From positions 436,694 through 500,693 of the forward strand of contig NW_008246112.1 in assembly GCF_000281045.1 (NCBI RefSeq): a stretch of 64,000 nucleotides of DNA, given 5' to 3'. How positions within the stretch are numbered: the first letter of the stretch is position 1; every line of letters begins with the position of its first letter. Below are positions 19,631-29,990 of the stretch, one piece after another. Below the pieces are notes generated by a model. It saw nothing but the letters and a program-made list of their open reading frames with translations, was not told the origin of the DNA and did no database searches. The stretch comes from Saprolegnia diclina VS20 (lineage: Eukaryota > Oomycota > Saprolegniomycetes > Saprolegniales > Saprolegniaceae). Both the position numbers and the translations under genes were made by a program.

Positions 19631-20422
19631 ATGACCAAGGAGCGCTATGGCGGCGGCCATGACCTCGACGTGCTCGCCCAGTCGCGCGTCCAGCTCAGCC
19701 TCGACACGCGCACCAGCTCCCACGTCGTCATCAAGACGCACCCGCGCCGGGCGACGACGGACGACTTGACGCAAGAGATCGCGACGCATGCCATCCTCGG
19801 CGCCCACGACCACCTCGTGACGATGCTCGACCACTTTGTCGTTGATGGTAGTGCCCACATCGTGCTCGAGTACTGCAACGGCGGCGATTTGCTCACTCGG
19901 CTCCAGCGCCAACAGCGGTTTAGCCCAACCGACGCAATGGCACTTGGGCTCGACGTGGCCAAGGGTCTCGCCTGCATGCACAAGCACGGCGTTGCGCACC
20001 GCGATGTCTCGCTCGAGAACGTCTTTCTTCACGAGGGCAAGTGCAAACTCGGCGACTTTGGTCTGAGCACCGAGCTCACGACCGTGCGGGGCACCGCGGG
20101 CAAGCTCATGTACATGGCCCCCGAAGTCGCGACGGGCCATGCGGCGTACGATCCCAAGGCTGCCGACGTCTGGTCGCTCGGCATTGTCCTCTTCATCATG
20201 CTGACGGGCGTGCCCCTCTTTTCGGTCGCGGCCAAATCCGACAAGCTTTTCCGGGCCGTGCACCGCCAAGGCTTGCTGCCCGTGCTGCGCATTTGCCAAA
20301 AGAAGGGCTTTATGACTCCCGCGATCAGCGATGTGCTCCTCAAGATGCTCGTGGTGGCCCCGAGTCAGCGTATGACCAGCGAAGACGTCGTCCATGCGCT
20401 GGAAGGCCTCCATCTCTCGTGA
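19631..20422 (+). CDS. Small Ser/Thr protein kinase without a visible glycine-rich loop
   Basis: Single exon, 263 aa, from ATG 19631. Motifs: VVIKTH (beta3 lysine), IVLEYCNGGDLLTRLQ hinge, GVAHRDVSLENVFLH catalytic loop, KLGDFGLS, GKLMYMAPEVATG and DVWSLGIVLFIMLTGVPLF. The organisation suggests a CAMK/AGC-like cytosolic kinase. The N-lobe before the lysine reads LAQSRVQLSLDTRTSSHVV and has no GxGxxG loop; the protein is also short at the N-terminus. Catalytic Asp, DFG and APE are intact, so it may still bind ATP in an unusual way, or part of the N-lobe could lie in an undetected upstream exon. Confidence 0.8.
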   Translation: MTKERYGGGHDLDVLAQSRVQLSLDTRTSSHVVIKTHPRRATTDDLTQEIATHAILGAHDHLVTMLDHFVVDGSAHIVLEYCNGGDLLTRLQRQQRFSPTDAMALGLDVAKGLACMHKHGVAHRDVSLENVFLHEGKCKLGDFGLSTELTTVRGTAGKLMYMAPEVATGHAAYDPKAADVWSLGIVLFIMLTGVPLFSVAAKSDKLFRAVHRQGLLPVLRICQKKGFMTPAISDVLLKMLVVAPSQRMTSEDVVHALEGLHLS

Positions 20423-21038
20423 GCACCCAGTAACTGCCATCGACGTATTTAACCGAGTTTAATCCAATGCTATTTCCCAGTCCAATCAGTCTCGACGGGA
20501 CTTGATCTTCTTTTGCGCATCCTGATTGGCTCGTCCAAGGGACGAATGCGCTGCTGATTGGTCGGAAATGACCAGCATGATGCCGGTATTCATTACCTCC
20601 ATGTGATGTGATCTGGTCGTCCCGCGTCACCAGTGTTGACGTACAGTGATCAATATCTTGCTGGTCGTACCGCAGCACGCGCTGGAGGTAGCAACCGAGG
20701 TTGTTGGCGACGCTTGGACGGATTCGAATCCACACCTTCGTCAAAATAGCGCCACGGTTCTCCGGCGTTGACGCGAGAGGGGCGGGAAAGCAAAGCCAAC
20801 CCACGCTCATTTCTCCGCAGCGTCGAGATAGGTGCCATCTCACTCCTCTTGTGCCGAGATGGCGAATCTGCCATCAGTTGTCTATAGTTGACAACGCAAC
20901 GGTCATGAAAGTGGCTGATGATAGAGCAACCGCCATCCAAGACTTGTGCTCATCGCCATTCGAATAGACGATACGTAGTTAGACCCTCGACGGACATGAA
21001 TGTCATCCATTGAATCGTTGTCATGTTGGTCTATCACA
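20423..21038. other. Convergent intergenic region with orphan CCAAT cluster
   Basis: Lies between the 3' ends of two genes, yet carries three CCAAT-type motifs in 80 bp (tccaatcagtctc near 20482, ctgattggctcg near 20521, ctgattggtcgg near 20553). On the minus strand around 20640-20760 a frame reads ILTKVWIRIRPSVANNLGCY, weakly coding-like. No gene model could be completed. Confidence 0.3.
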
Positions 21039-22144
21039 TTACGCACTTGTGACGGAGGGTGCTTTTTTCGGCACGAGGCGGTCGATCTGGTGTCGTCGTG
21101 CCGTGTAGCCCGCCAGGATGCCGCGAATGTCCTGGAGCTTGCCCGCCTCGTTTGAAACGGGCTGCGATTCGTCGGAGGGGCGCGCGTCCACTTGGTCGAT
21201 CAAAAATCCGAGCGCCTCCTCGAGCATCCGGAGCTTCTTCGCGCTCGTGGCTTCGTGACGCTCCAGTTCGCGCCGATGGGCCGCGCGCAGCTGGGCGCGC
21301 TCAAGCTGCATCTGCTCGTCGCACTCTCGCTTGAGCTGGGACTTGCACTCGGTTAAAAGCGTGTCCAACTCAAGCTTGGCATGCTGCCCATTGCTTTTGG
21401 CCGGCCAGAGACGGCTGCTTCGGGTAGCTTCCACCCGCGCCTCCTGCAGCTGCTGCTCGGTGCTTTCAAGTGCCCAGCATTTTTGCAAGAGTTGCCCTTG
21501 GATTTCTGCGAGCTGGGTATGAAGGAGCTGGTTCTTGAGCGCGAGATCGTGCACCAAATGCGAGAGCTGGCGCTCGCGTTGCGTCGGCACGGCACGCGGG
21601 GACGTTGTTTCAGCCACACAATTCGCGTCGACAAGGAGCGGCGTCCCGGGCGAGCCGCGCCGAAAGCGCAAGAGAACGAACGCCTCGGACCGCAGCGCAA
21701 CGAGTAGCCGGTGGACGTGGGGGAGCGTAAACACCTCGTCGCTGTTGATTTCGCAGAGGAAATCGCCTTGGCGGATCTGGTTGCTCGCCTCGGCCGGCCC
21801 GACGTCGTTGGCGTGGAGTCGCCGGAACGACGCGACGACGAGCCGATGGGCGTCGTCGACGGCAAGGCACACGCCGAGCCCGTGCTCGTCCTTGTGAAGC
21901 AGGACATCGTACGTCATCTACATCGCGTCAAATGTGGACACAAGGGCGCTGCACGCACCGGTGACGCCGCCTCGGTGCGCGGGCTTGGCGCCGGGCGCGG
22001 GGCCAAATGGCACGTGAGCACCTGCACCGGTGCCTCGGCAACCGGGAGTTCGTCGAGTGTGTGTACCGACTCGTATTCGGCGCGACGGCCTTTCCACGAG
22101 TTGATGGACTTGAGCAAGCGCGACGGCAGCGCGGTGGGCAGCAT
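21039..22144 (-). CDS. PDZ-domain coiled-coil protein
   Basis: Two exons, 22144-21959 and 21917-21039, joined by a 41-bp intron (GTGCGTGC...TGTAG) in phase 0; about 354 aa. The first exon starts MLPTALPSRLLKSINSWKGR, with the strong third-position GC of genes here. The second begins MTYDVLLHKDEHGLGVCLAV, the carboxylate-binding GLGV-type loop of a PDZ domain that runs about 90 residues (NQIRQGDFLCEINSDEVFTL). A long heptad-rich coiled coil (ERQLSHLVHDLALKNQLLHT and on to MLEEALGFLIDQVD) follows, and a basic tail. If the intron is wrong, the protein begins at 21917. A further coding-like stretch (22173-22307) could be an upstream exon but has no ATG. Probably an adaptor binding C-terminal peptides; partners unknown. 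Confidence 0.75.
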
Positions 22145-22504
22145 CGCGTCGCAAAGTGTGCCAATAAGATACCGCGTCGCTTCTCTTGTTCGACAGCGCG
22201 TGGCACCCCTTCGCGATCTTCTTGATCCGTTGACGGCTTTTCAGTATGAGATACAAACCGCAAGATACGATGGCTGCCTTTATCGTCTTCTGCAATCGAC
22301 GCCACACTGGAGATTCCAGTGCACCGCATCGCCGTCATGTCCATGAATGTACCTCAAAATGCATGTAGCAGCGGCCCAATTCCTCTCGAAGCCGCATGAC
22401 TCGACACTGGAAACATCAGCGTTGTGCCTCCATGGGCAACCGTTTGGCTACTACATAAAGATCTATTCAATTAAATAATGGGATTTAAAACTACAAAATG
22501 ACAT
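22145..22504. other. Spacer with possible upstream coding exon
   Basis: On the minus strand 22307-22173 reads KTIKAAIVSCGLYLILKSRQ and on through IKKIAKGCHALSNKRSDA with GC-rich third positions, then a GTATCT donor. It could be a 5' exon of the PDZ gene joining at 22108 (phase 0), but no start codon precedes it. Confidence 0.3.
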
Positions 22505-22822
22505 CTAGTACATGGCGCTAAACGACCACTCGACGGCGTGCCCAGGCGACAGCTTTGCCGTGTAAAAGTCGGCGAACGTGCTGTTTGAGCCGTCCACCGT
22601 GACGGGCGCTGCTGCCACCACCGGCTCGGCGGGCGTCGGTTCGTTGGCGGCCAGTCGCATGGCCCGAATGCGCTGCTGCACCGTGTCGAGGTACGTGGCA
22701 TTGGCGTGGCAGTCGACGGAGCAGTAGCCCGCGATTCGGCTCTGGGCTTTGAGGAAAATATGCTTGCAGTTGCCGCACACCGCGCGCTTCTCGTCCCAGG
22801 AGGCCACCGACTTGGCAACCAT
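22505..22822 (-). CDS. Small CxxC/YCSxDC zinc-finger-like protein, copy 1
   Basis: About 105 aa from ATG 22822 (MVAKSVASWDEKRAVCGNCK). The family core is CGNCKHIFLKAQSRIAGYCS followed by VDC, i.e. C-x2-C-x14-C-x3-C. A helical stretch with a YL pair (NATYLDTVQQRIRAMRLA) and a conserved C-terminus TFADFY...VEWSFSAMY come next. The pattern recalls plant FCS-like zinc fingers (CxxC...FCSxxC) with a shorter spacer, but I do not recognise the family firmly. It lacks the roughly 40-residue N-terminal extension of copies 2 and 3. Confidence 0.7.
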   Translation of the reverse strand: MVAKSVASWDEKRAVCGNCKHIFLKAQSRIAGYCSVDCHANATYLDTVQQRIRAMRLAANEPTPAEPVVAAAPVTVDGSNSTFADFYTAKLSPGHAVEWSFSAMY

Positions 22823-24280
22823 AGCAATAGACAACACGTTACTTGGACGACGCAGATTAGCAAGTGAGAGTTGAACGATGTCGAGCCTCGAACGCGCGTG
22901 CACTGTTCTGCGTACACAGCATGTTTCGGGGCTTGGCCAAGCCATTTCTCATGTCGCTGTCGGTATTACTGGTTTCGGGCAATTCCAACTGGACCTGCTG
23001 GTACCCGCACAGCGTCTCGCGTCCAACTTGCGGCCACGAGAGCGCCAATTGCCTATCGTAGTCAGTGTGTGTGCTGGGTTTGTACCCACTTGGGCGTCCC
23101 AACGATGTGATGGGGCGATCTGCCCTAAGAATAAAACCCGCCGGCCGCACAACCGCCTCTCCTCCGAGATCTCCTCGCTCGCAGCGTGTACTATAATCAT
23201 GGGCGTTGCATGTTTGCAGCAGGCAAGGACGAAGGTTTCTTCACGCCTGCTGCCGAGGACATGAGGGCCGCGCAAGTGGACGGTATACGAAACAGCGCGA
23301 CAAGCCGGTACAATTCAAAAAGCCCCAGCTGGACGGCCGTACCATCCATGTGCGGTCAAGGCGCCGTGTCCGCCGGTTGCAGCAGCTGTCGCTTGGTGCC
23401 GGAAACGTCCAGTACTGGCGGTGTCGCAGGTGCGCTCGTATCCTTGGGCTCACGGACGGACCGAGCCGACACAAATGACGCGACTGTTGCCTTCGAGAGG
23501 GTGCCGAGGATGGGCGTGGGCTCAGATGTGCGCCGACGACGACAACAAGCACTGCGTTGGCTGCATGCTCCACTGGCCGCGTACGGCAGTGTAACCTATG
23601 GCGGCTTTACGACCAACATGGTGTCGTTATTCATTGAGTCTCTGCTTGGAATTCTGAGTTGACCTCCATCGGTCGGCGCTGCTTCAAGCGTTGGACTAAT
23701 GAGTACCACTCGCAAGACTTTCATAGACAGGCAGGAGGCTGGCACCCGGCGACGGTACGTTGGCGGCCTTTCTATGCATGACCACAGTGTATGCAAGCTT
23801 CGTTGCCCGCCACAGCGCGATGCTGGATCGCCGTGAGCCTCGTGAGCAGCTAGAGCAGCACGGCGATAACAAGAGTAAGGTACAAGTAGGTCAAGCTGCA
23901 TGCACCAACTTGGACTGGTACCACTTGACGCAGAGCGCTATGCATGACGTGGATATGGCCGGGCCAGCCCCACGTCGAGCCTGATGCGGGTGCATTCCGA
24001 GTCCAACACTGGTCATCAAGGGTACGCTTGCTGGTCATGTACAGGTAGTCAATCGTTACGCTGGAAGAGAGCCATCCGTGTTTCTTCAACGCATTGTCCC
24101 TCCTCTAAAGGACCGACAACTACATGGTACTAGCTCGTAGGCTCCTCTCTGGTGCGCCTTCGTGTGTCGAGGGATTCTGACGGAGCTGACAGAGCTAGGG
24201 TGCAAGAGACTCTTTGTTTCCATAATAAATAAGTGGCGTGTTGGAGGATTAAATTAGGTGTGTGTTTGGCAGCGCGAGGT
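22823..24280. other. Intergenic region, no gene recognised
   Basis: About 1.45 kb; must contain the promoter of copy 1 at its left side. Short open frames do not resemble local coding sequence. Confidence 0.35.
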
Positions 24281-24721
24281 TTAGTACAAGGCGCTGAAGG
24301 ACCATTCGACGTTCTTGCCCGCGAGCTTCTCGGTGTGGTACTCGGCAAACGTGTGGGCTTCACCGAGCGCGACTGGGCGGAGCTGCATCTCGTGCACGGG
24401 CTCGACGACGTCGACGGCGGCCTTGATCGGCTCGTCGGTCGACGCTACGGCGTCCTTCATTGCCTGGATCGCGCGCTGGATGCCTTCGAGGTACACCGCG
24501 TTCGACTTGCAGTCGACCGAGCAGTAGTTTTCGGTGGGGCTGAGCGCCTTGAGGTAGACATGCTTGCAGTTGGCGCACGTCTGGCGCTTGTCGTCCCAGG
24601 TCGGCGCCTTGACCGCCTCGAACGACGAGGTAGCGACTTCTTCAATGTCCATCAGCATCACCGGCGCGTCCGAGGTCGACGGCACGAGGTTCTTCACGAG
24701 CGCGTTGAAAAAGGCGAGCAT
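24281..24721 (-). CDS. Small CxxC/YCSxDC zinc-finger-like protein, copy 2
   Basis: 146 aa from ATG 24721 (MLAFFNALVKNLVPSTSDAP). The core CANCKHVYLKALSPTENYCS then VDCKSNAVYLEGIQRAIQAM matches copies at 22505 and 26747, and the end HTFAEYHTEKL...VEWSFSALY is nearly identical. The four cysteines (C-x2-C-x14-C-x3-C) should bind one zinc. The N-terminus is hydrophobic/amphipathic. The invariant C-terminal WSFSALY suggests a short linear binding motif. Role unknown; the three copies share strand and spacing of roughly 2 kb, consistent with serial duplication. Confidence 0.75.
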   Translation of the reverse strand: MLAFFNALVKNLVPSTSDAPVMLMDIEEVATSSFEAVKAPTWDDKRQTCANCKHVYLKALSPTENYCSVDCKSNAVYLEGIQRAIQAMKDAVASTDEPIKAAVDVVEPVHEMQLRPVALGEAHTFAEYHTEKLAGKNVEWSFSALY

Positions 24722-26746
24722 AATGGTGTCGAATGTGCTGGTGATGAGCGAAATTGAGAAGTGCGTTGGGAGTTGGCCTCTGTGAAACAGGCTCCGTAAA
24801 CCACGTGGCGGCCTAAAAATGTGTATACACGTGGCAGCCTCAGCGGCTCAAGAAATAGCAGCGCCACCTGGCACGAAAAGAAGGCCGCGGTTCGCCACCT
24901 TGTTCCAGCTTGGCGATGCAAACGCATGATGTTTGTACATAACTGTAGCGCGCGACAAGGTGAAACATGCCAGCCAATACAAACTTGAAAGCATCCAGTT
25001 GACGTGGACCTGCTACGATATGCATTTTCCACACTCACCTTGTCAACACATCGTAGTGCGATTGCCCTGGCTCGCCATTACGACGCCATTTGGGCGCTGC
25101 CATCTTGCCGCTTCGAGACGCTGCCATAAGAAGCTAGGTTACTCATGGGCGATAGCGCTGCTGAACGCAAAGCTGCGATGGCAGCAGCCGGCACACGAGC
25201 TTTGCTCGTGTTATCTTTTTGGCGACCAGGCGGCAAATGAGCAGACGGTCGCAGGACCGCGAGACTGCACCGTCCAGCGCTGTAATATTCTCAGCAATTC
25301 ACGCTCGATAGTTTGTTCGCTGTGCTGCCCGATGGTTAACTCGTCAAGTAGCAAGAGTACGGTCTACAGAATCTCGGGATATCGGTATGCTCGGCGATGT
25401 ACGACGGCCTGGGCGTACGGGTTGCACCGGTGTCGCTTTCTCGGTGTCCCAAGATCATCCAAACATGAGTCACATACTACGCAGGGCGACGGAAGACTAT
25501 GCAAACGTCGCGCGGAGACTAGCATTACGCACTTCACCGAGCTCGCCGCGGCGACGCACGTTTTGTGGACCGTTCGGAGCATGTTCCGAAGCCCGCACTG
25601 CGACACCGAACCAAGCGCCATCGAATATCCCGATGGAGTGCACTCTACCTTGAAGTTTCTTGCACCGCCTAGTGCATTGAAGCACTAACGTTATTAATAA
25701 TATAAGTACTGCTACAGCTACTGCTACGTTGTACGCTACGTAGTAAGAAGAAAGGCGCGTGCACGTCAATGATTCGTCACGACGCCAAGTGGTGAGGTCA
25801 TCGGTGGCCACGGGAAGCGTCGCAGGCGCTGCCACGTCAGATATTTGAATCCCTATCCCTACCCCAGCAAAATCTGAAAATCATAATTTTGGCCACATGG
25901 AAGAGAGGAGTTCACTATTAATAGTACGCAGCAGTCCAAAACTAGGATGTACTACATACTTTCGCAGCAGCTCGAATGTTTGGTCTGATAACCTGGTTTG
26001 CGGCCTTGGTTTGCAGTGACCGTAGTACCTTGCGACGTATTATGCGTTGATTGAAGCCGCAAGCCGGCGCGGCTCTCTCAGAGCTCCCATGCGGAACCAT
26101 CGGCGTCGCATCCAAAACCGCCCATCGCTCCCATTGATGGGTATCGCGCTCACCTGGGCGCTTACTGTATGACGATTCGGATCATTCCGCTTCGCAACTT
26201 GAGCGCGCTGTATGGTTTGGCTGTCCACGTATATCCATGAATCTCAATAGGATGCGTGAAAGGCCATGTCCACGGAGCTTGCTCCAAACCGAGTCTTCAG
26301 GGCATAGTCCACTGCATTCTTAGAGTGCTTCCAGTACTTGGTGTAGTTGATATGTACAGTACACGTGGACCCCTTGGCAACGTCCTTTAACGTGGTCATG
26401 AAAATATGCCGTCATTTGTGACGGTCGTGCGCGGCATCCATGTGTCCATCCGTCTCTCGGGGCGCCCAACGCCTTCGAGCCGTCCATTTTAAGGTGTCCT
26501 TTCCACGCGACGTCACCGCTGTGTAGTACACTGTACTATGTACCACTGGAAGCAGCAAGGGACCCATGAAGTCCTTCGTCAATGACACCAGCGACATGCT
26601 CGCAAGTTTTTATGCACCGACACAGACAAGACGACGCAACTCGAAGACGAATATTAAATAGTTACGGGGTTAATTTAAGCAAGAGGACGGGACGCAAGGT
26701 ATACAGGACGCACACACATGCACGCGGCTGGCAAAGAAGAGCAGCC
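24722..26746. other. Intergenic region, no gene recognised
   Basis: About 2 kb. A frame on the minus strand near 25690-25835 has a hydrophobic stretch, but it arises from imperfect GTA/GCA-rich repeats around 25690-25745 and was not accepted as a gene. Confidence 0.35.
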
Positions 26747-27286
26747 TCAGTACAGCGCGCTGAACGACCACTCGACGGGGCGACACGCGAGCTTGTTGGT
26801 GTGAAACTCGGCGAAGGTCTGCGGCACGTAGTCAGTCGCTTCGAGGCCCATCGCAAGCGCCAGGTCGTTGATGCTCATGAGCTCCCCGTCCGTGGCGACA
26901 GTCGCAACGACCGGCTCGGCGTCCGAGGCGACGATCGTGGGCGCATCGCCGAATCGAACAACTTTGGTCTCGCTATGGGTTGCCTTGGTGGGCTCCGCGG
27001 CCGCCTCCTTGACGGCGCGGATCGTTTGGCTCACGGCGAGGAGGTAGAGTGCGTTGGACTTGCAATCAACGGAACAGTAGTCGGGCGTCGTGCTAAGGCT
27101 CTTGAGGAAGACATGTCTGCAGTTGAAGCAAGTCTGGCGCTTCTGGTCCCACGTGGCCATGCGAAGGCCGTCAGTCGAGCGCGCACGCGGGCGAAGTGGC
27201 GTCCCAACTGGCTCGTATGTCTCGGGGCACGAGACAACGTCACGCTGCTTGTTGAGGAAGAGGTCGTGCAACAGTGTCGGGAGCAT
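26747..27286 (-). CDS. Small CxxC/YCSxDC zinc-finger-like protein, copy 3
   Basis: 179 aa from ATG 27286 (MLPTLLHDLFLNKQRDVVSC); the frame extends four codons further only through GTG. Core: CFNCRHVFLKSLSTTPDYCS then VDCKSNALYLLAVSQTIRAV. The C-terminus is QTFAEFHTNKL...VEWSFSALY as in copies 1 and 2. It has the longest linker, with an acidic/hydrophobic insert (GELMSINDLALAMGLEATDY) missing from the others. Same four-cysteine spacing. Function unknown. Confidence 0.75.
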   Translation of the reverse strand: MLPTLLHDLFLNKQRDVVSCPETYEPVGTPLRPRARSTDGLRMATWDQKRQTCFNCRHVFLKSLSTTPDYCSVDCKSNALYLLAVSQTIRAVKEAAAEPTKATHSETKVVRFGDAPTIVASDAEPVVATVATDGELMSINDLALAMGLEATDYVPQTFAEFHTNKLACRPVEWSFSALY

Positions 27287-28560
27287 TCTGGGCGCCACGA
27301 TCCAGGAAATAGGAAAATGAAAATGAAACCCGCAGCGTATAACCGTAGTAGCCGCCGCATGATCAGATCACAAGGGTGGCACCCTAACGCCCAAGCGCCA
27401 AGCTTCGATATCGATCCTTTTTGGCGCCGTTTGGCTTCGAACTTCGGTTTTAAATCCTGTGGACGAATCACATGCGCGCATTGGGATCGACCTCCCGCGG
27501 AAGGGCCAACCGAAGGCGCTGAAATTCGAAGCTTGGCGTAACAGTATGAAGGTAGTGGCGGTTTCAGAGGTTGTGAGACGCTAGAAAGCCGGCTATCATG
27601 GCCGGTTGCAGGCGCCATGTTGTGCTTTGGCGCCAAATTAGACGCTGGCAGACGTGCCACACATTACCTTTCCTGCACTGTCAGCCCAATTTTATACGCG
27701 ACCGTACACTTCGAGTGCACCCCACTTCGAAGATCGGCAAGGGGCCAGCTGCGCGCGTCGTATCGCAGCTGCACCCGACGGCAACGCATTTGACATGAAC
27801 GAACGTCTCTTGTTATGAAAACAAGCACGAGACAAGGCAGGCATCTTATCTGGGTGGTGCGACGACGGCTTCAACGAGGGACCTGCTGCTTCCGCGCAGC
27901 GGCAATGGTGTGTCCGCAAGCAGGTCCGCAGCGTGCCAGCATCTTTTCAAGAACCTTGCGTCTCGTACAGAGCCAGCGGCCGACACGCTGGCGCTATCGA
28001 CGTACGTGTACTGGCTGACGACGGATCAGCCTACGTGTAGCATGGAGACCACTCTAGTCGCCCCCCTCTTCTTCCGAGGACAAGGCTGCCCAGCTTCAAA
28101 GCCGAGGTTGTCGCAGGTTTATTGGAACGAACCGGGTCATTACGTGGCCGCACAAGCAGCCACTTGCGCCGCGCAATCGTTGAGGCAGCCTACAGTGTAT
28201 GTGTAGTCACCAAGCCGCCATAGAGCTCCGCCATAGCCATTGATTTCTCAATTGACTTCGCTTCTATGCGCTCCGTGTTGAGCACCAAGGGCGAGGCTGC
28301 GGTCAATAAACTGTCGGATTCCTGCGCCACGCCTGGATCTAACCTGCCAAGTATCGCAGCTCCAAAGTGTAAACGAATCATGCCAGTAGAACGATTTGTC
28401 TCGGAGTAGCTTCCCCGTCTTTAGCAGCGTCATTGCACAGACCATGAAGCGTCGTCGGTATAGCGCCATGTCCTCCAGGTTGATTGTAGTTGATGCTTGA
28501 GATTGTACTGTCCTTGTTGATACAATAACACGATTCGTGGTTGGGTGTTGATGATTCGTC
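27287..28560. other. Gene-poor region
   Basis: No gene recognised in about 1.3 kb. The right part must contain nothing but remnants; short frames only. Confidence 0.35.
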
Positions 28561-28649
28561 GAGATGTTTGAAATTATAGCATAAGATAACGATTAATCTA
28601 GTTTTGAAGCGGATCGATCAAATTCGCCGCAGGAAGCTGGCTGGCAACC

Positions 28650-28707
28650 GTTGGCATGTTCCGTTTGAAATCAGTGTCGATCATTGGAAAGAAGGTATTA
28701 ATCCTAT
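28650..28707. repeat. 58-bp direct repeat, left copy, abutting gap
   Basis: Identical over 58 bp to 28878-28935. The two copies exactly border the N run, which points to an unresolved overlap or a tandem repeat collapsed by the assembler. Confidence 0.85.
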
Positions 28708-28877
28708 NNNNNNNNNNNNNNNNNNNNNNNNNNNNNNNNNNNNNNNNNNNNNNNNNNNNNNNNNNNNNNNNNNNNNNNNNNNNNNNNNNNNNNNNNNNNN
28801 NNNNNNNNNNNNNNNNNNNNNNNNNNNNNNNNNNNNNNNNNNNNNNNNNNNNNNNNNNNNNNNNNNNNNNNNNNNNN
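28708..28877. other. Assembly gap (170 N)
   Basis: Run of N with identical flanks; any sequence within is unknown. Confidence 0.99.
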
Positions 28878-28935
28878 GTTGGCATGTTCCGTTTGAAATC
28901 AGTGTCGATCATTGGAAAGAAGGTATTAATCCTAT
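28878..28935. repeat. 58-bp direct repeat, right copy, abutting gap
   Basis: Second copy of the repeat at 28650-28707. Confidence 0.85.
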
Positions 28936-29990
28936 CATTTCGATGATAATCACTACAGCTAGTCATTCATTTAGATGTCGTAGACGCGTGCGGCTAACTC
29001 GCAGCAAGCTGCAAGGTCACCATAGCACACGAATACATTGCTTTCGGGAGTTTGTTGAGGGAGAATATCCATCGGGTATGATAAATCCCGAAGAAGGTCC
29101 CAGTGTATAGTGCTATATAGAGGTTGAAGTGAAATGTAACCTAGGCACCCGAGGTTCTTCCTAACGGAAGTAGGAAGACCCTTGAAACTATGCCGGCCAG
29201 ATCTGCTTTCGGCAGGATTTGGAGGGAGTGTGTTCATTCACGAAATATATCGTACACCTCCTAATGAGTACCTGCCCATATGTAATTATGCAGATCGTAC
29301 ATATTTGATCGAGGGGATGATCAGGGTTAAAAAGCTCTTAGATGGTTAGTCAACACGTAAGCTTCAGAGTTGGATTATCTGTATAGCATCACGCCATCCC
29401 CGTTGAAGAAAATCAAAAGCACAAGTCAGAGCAAGGATGATAATGTTCTCGTCACAGACCAAACCTTTAGGCTGGATCAGAGAGATTCCCATTTTATCAA
29501 ATTCATCACTCTTGTACAAGAAAAATGCAGAGAATAAAAGATTATAAATTGATTGGAGATCAGATAGGAGCGAAAGACATTGCTGATGTTAGTTCATCAT
29601 AAATTTTCAGTTGAACTATGCATATTCAAATCATCAAGTCGCCAATCGAATACAGAATTATACGTAGAAGGAAGATGTAGCTCAGTAGGAAGGCAGCAGA
29701 AAGAGTTTCGTTGTTTCATGACATGACGTAAAGCCATAGCTCAAAAACACATATCCTTTCATTCATCGTGGCTACGTGAAAAACTAATATACAGATAGAA
29801 AAATGCAGCGAAGGAGGATTCAGGCAGTATGAATAACTAGGGTCCACAGCAACCGCGTTGGCAAACGCGTTCGGAAGGTGTCCTAAGTAAGTTTCACATC
29901 ATAATCCGTCGCGGACACGCTCTCTGTGAAGAGAGCGTAGCGTACTACAACTACTCGATATCCAGGTCGATCAAACCATCACTGTGCAAG

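Larger units (their letters stand above)
28561..29990. other. AT-rich block unlike its surroundings
   Basis: By eye clearly richer in A/T than the flanking GC-rich DNA, and broken by an N gap. On the minus strand it holds short protein-like stretches (for example YKSDEFDKMGISLIQPKGLV near 29510-29440) without an intact frame. Near 29677 'tagctcagtagg' resembles a tRNA A-box, but no B-box follows. Origin unknown: decayed foreign, organellar or mobile DNA are all possible. Confidence 0.35.

Noticed and set aside
20705-20735. T-arm-like ggattcgaatcc
   Set aside because: It is a self-palindrome; the flanking bases do not pair as a T-stem and no other tRNA arms are present.
25497-25835. Minus-strand 112-residue frame with a hydrophobic helix-like stretch
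   Set aside because: The hydrophobic run comes from imperfect GTA/GCA-type repeats near 25690-25745; composition is not like neighbouring genes and no homology is recognised.
29669-29700. Possible tRNA A-box (tagctcagtagg)
   Set aside because: No B-box or paired acceptor and T arms follow, so a tRNA gene is not supported.
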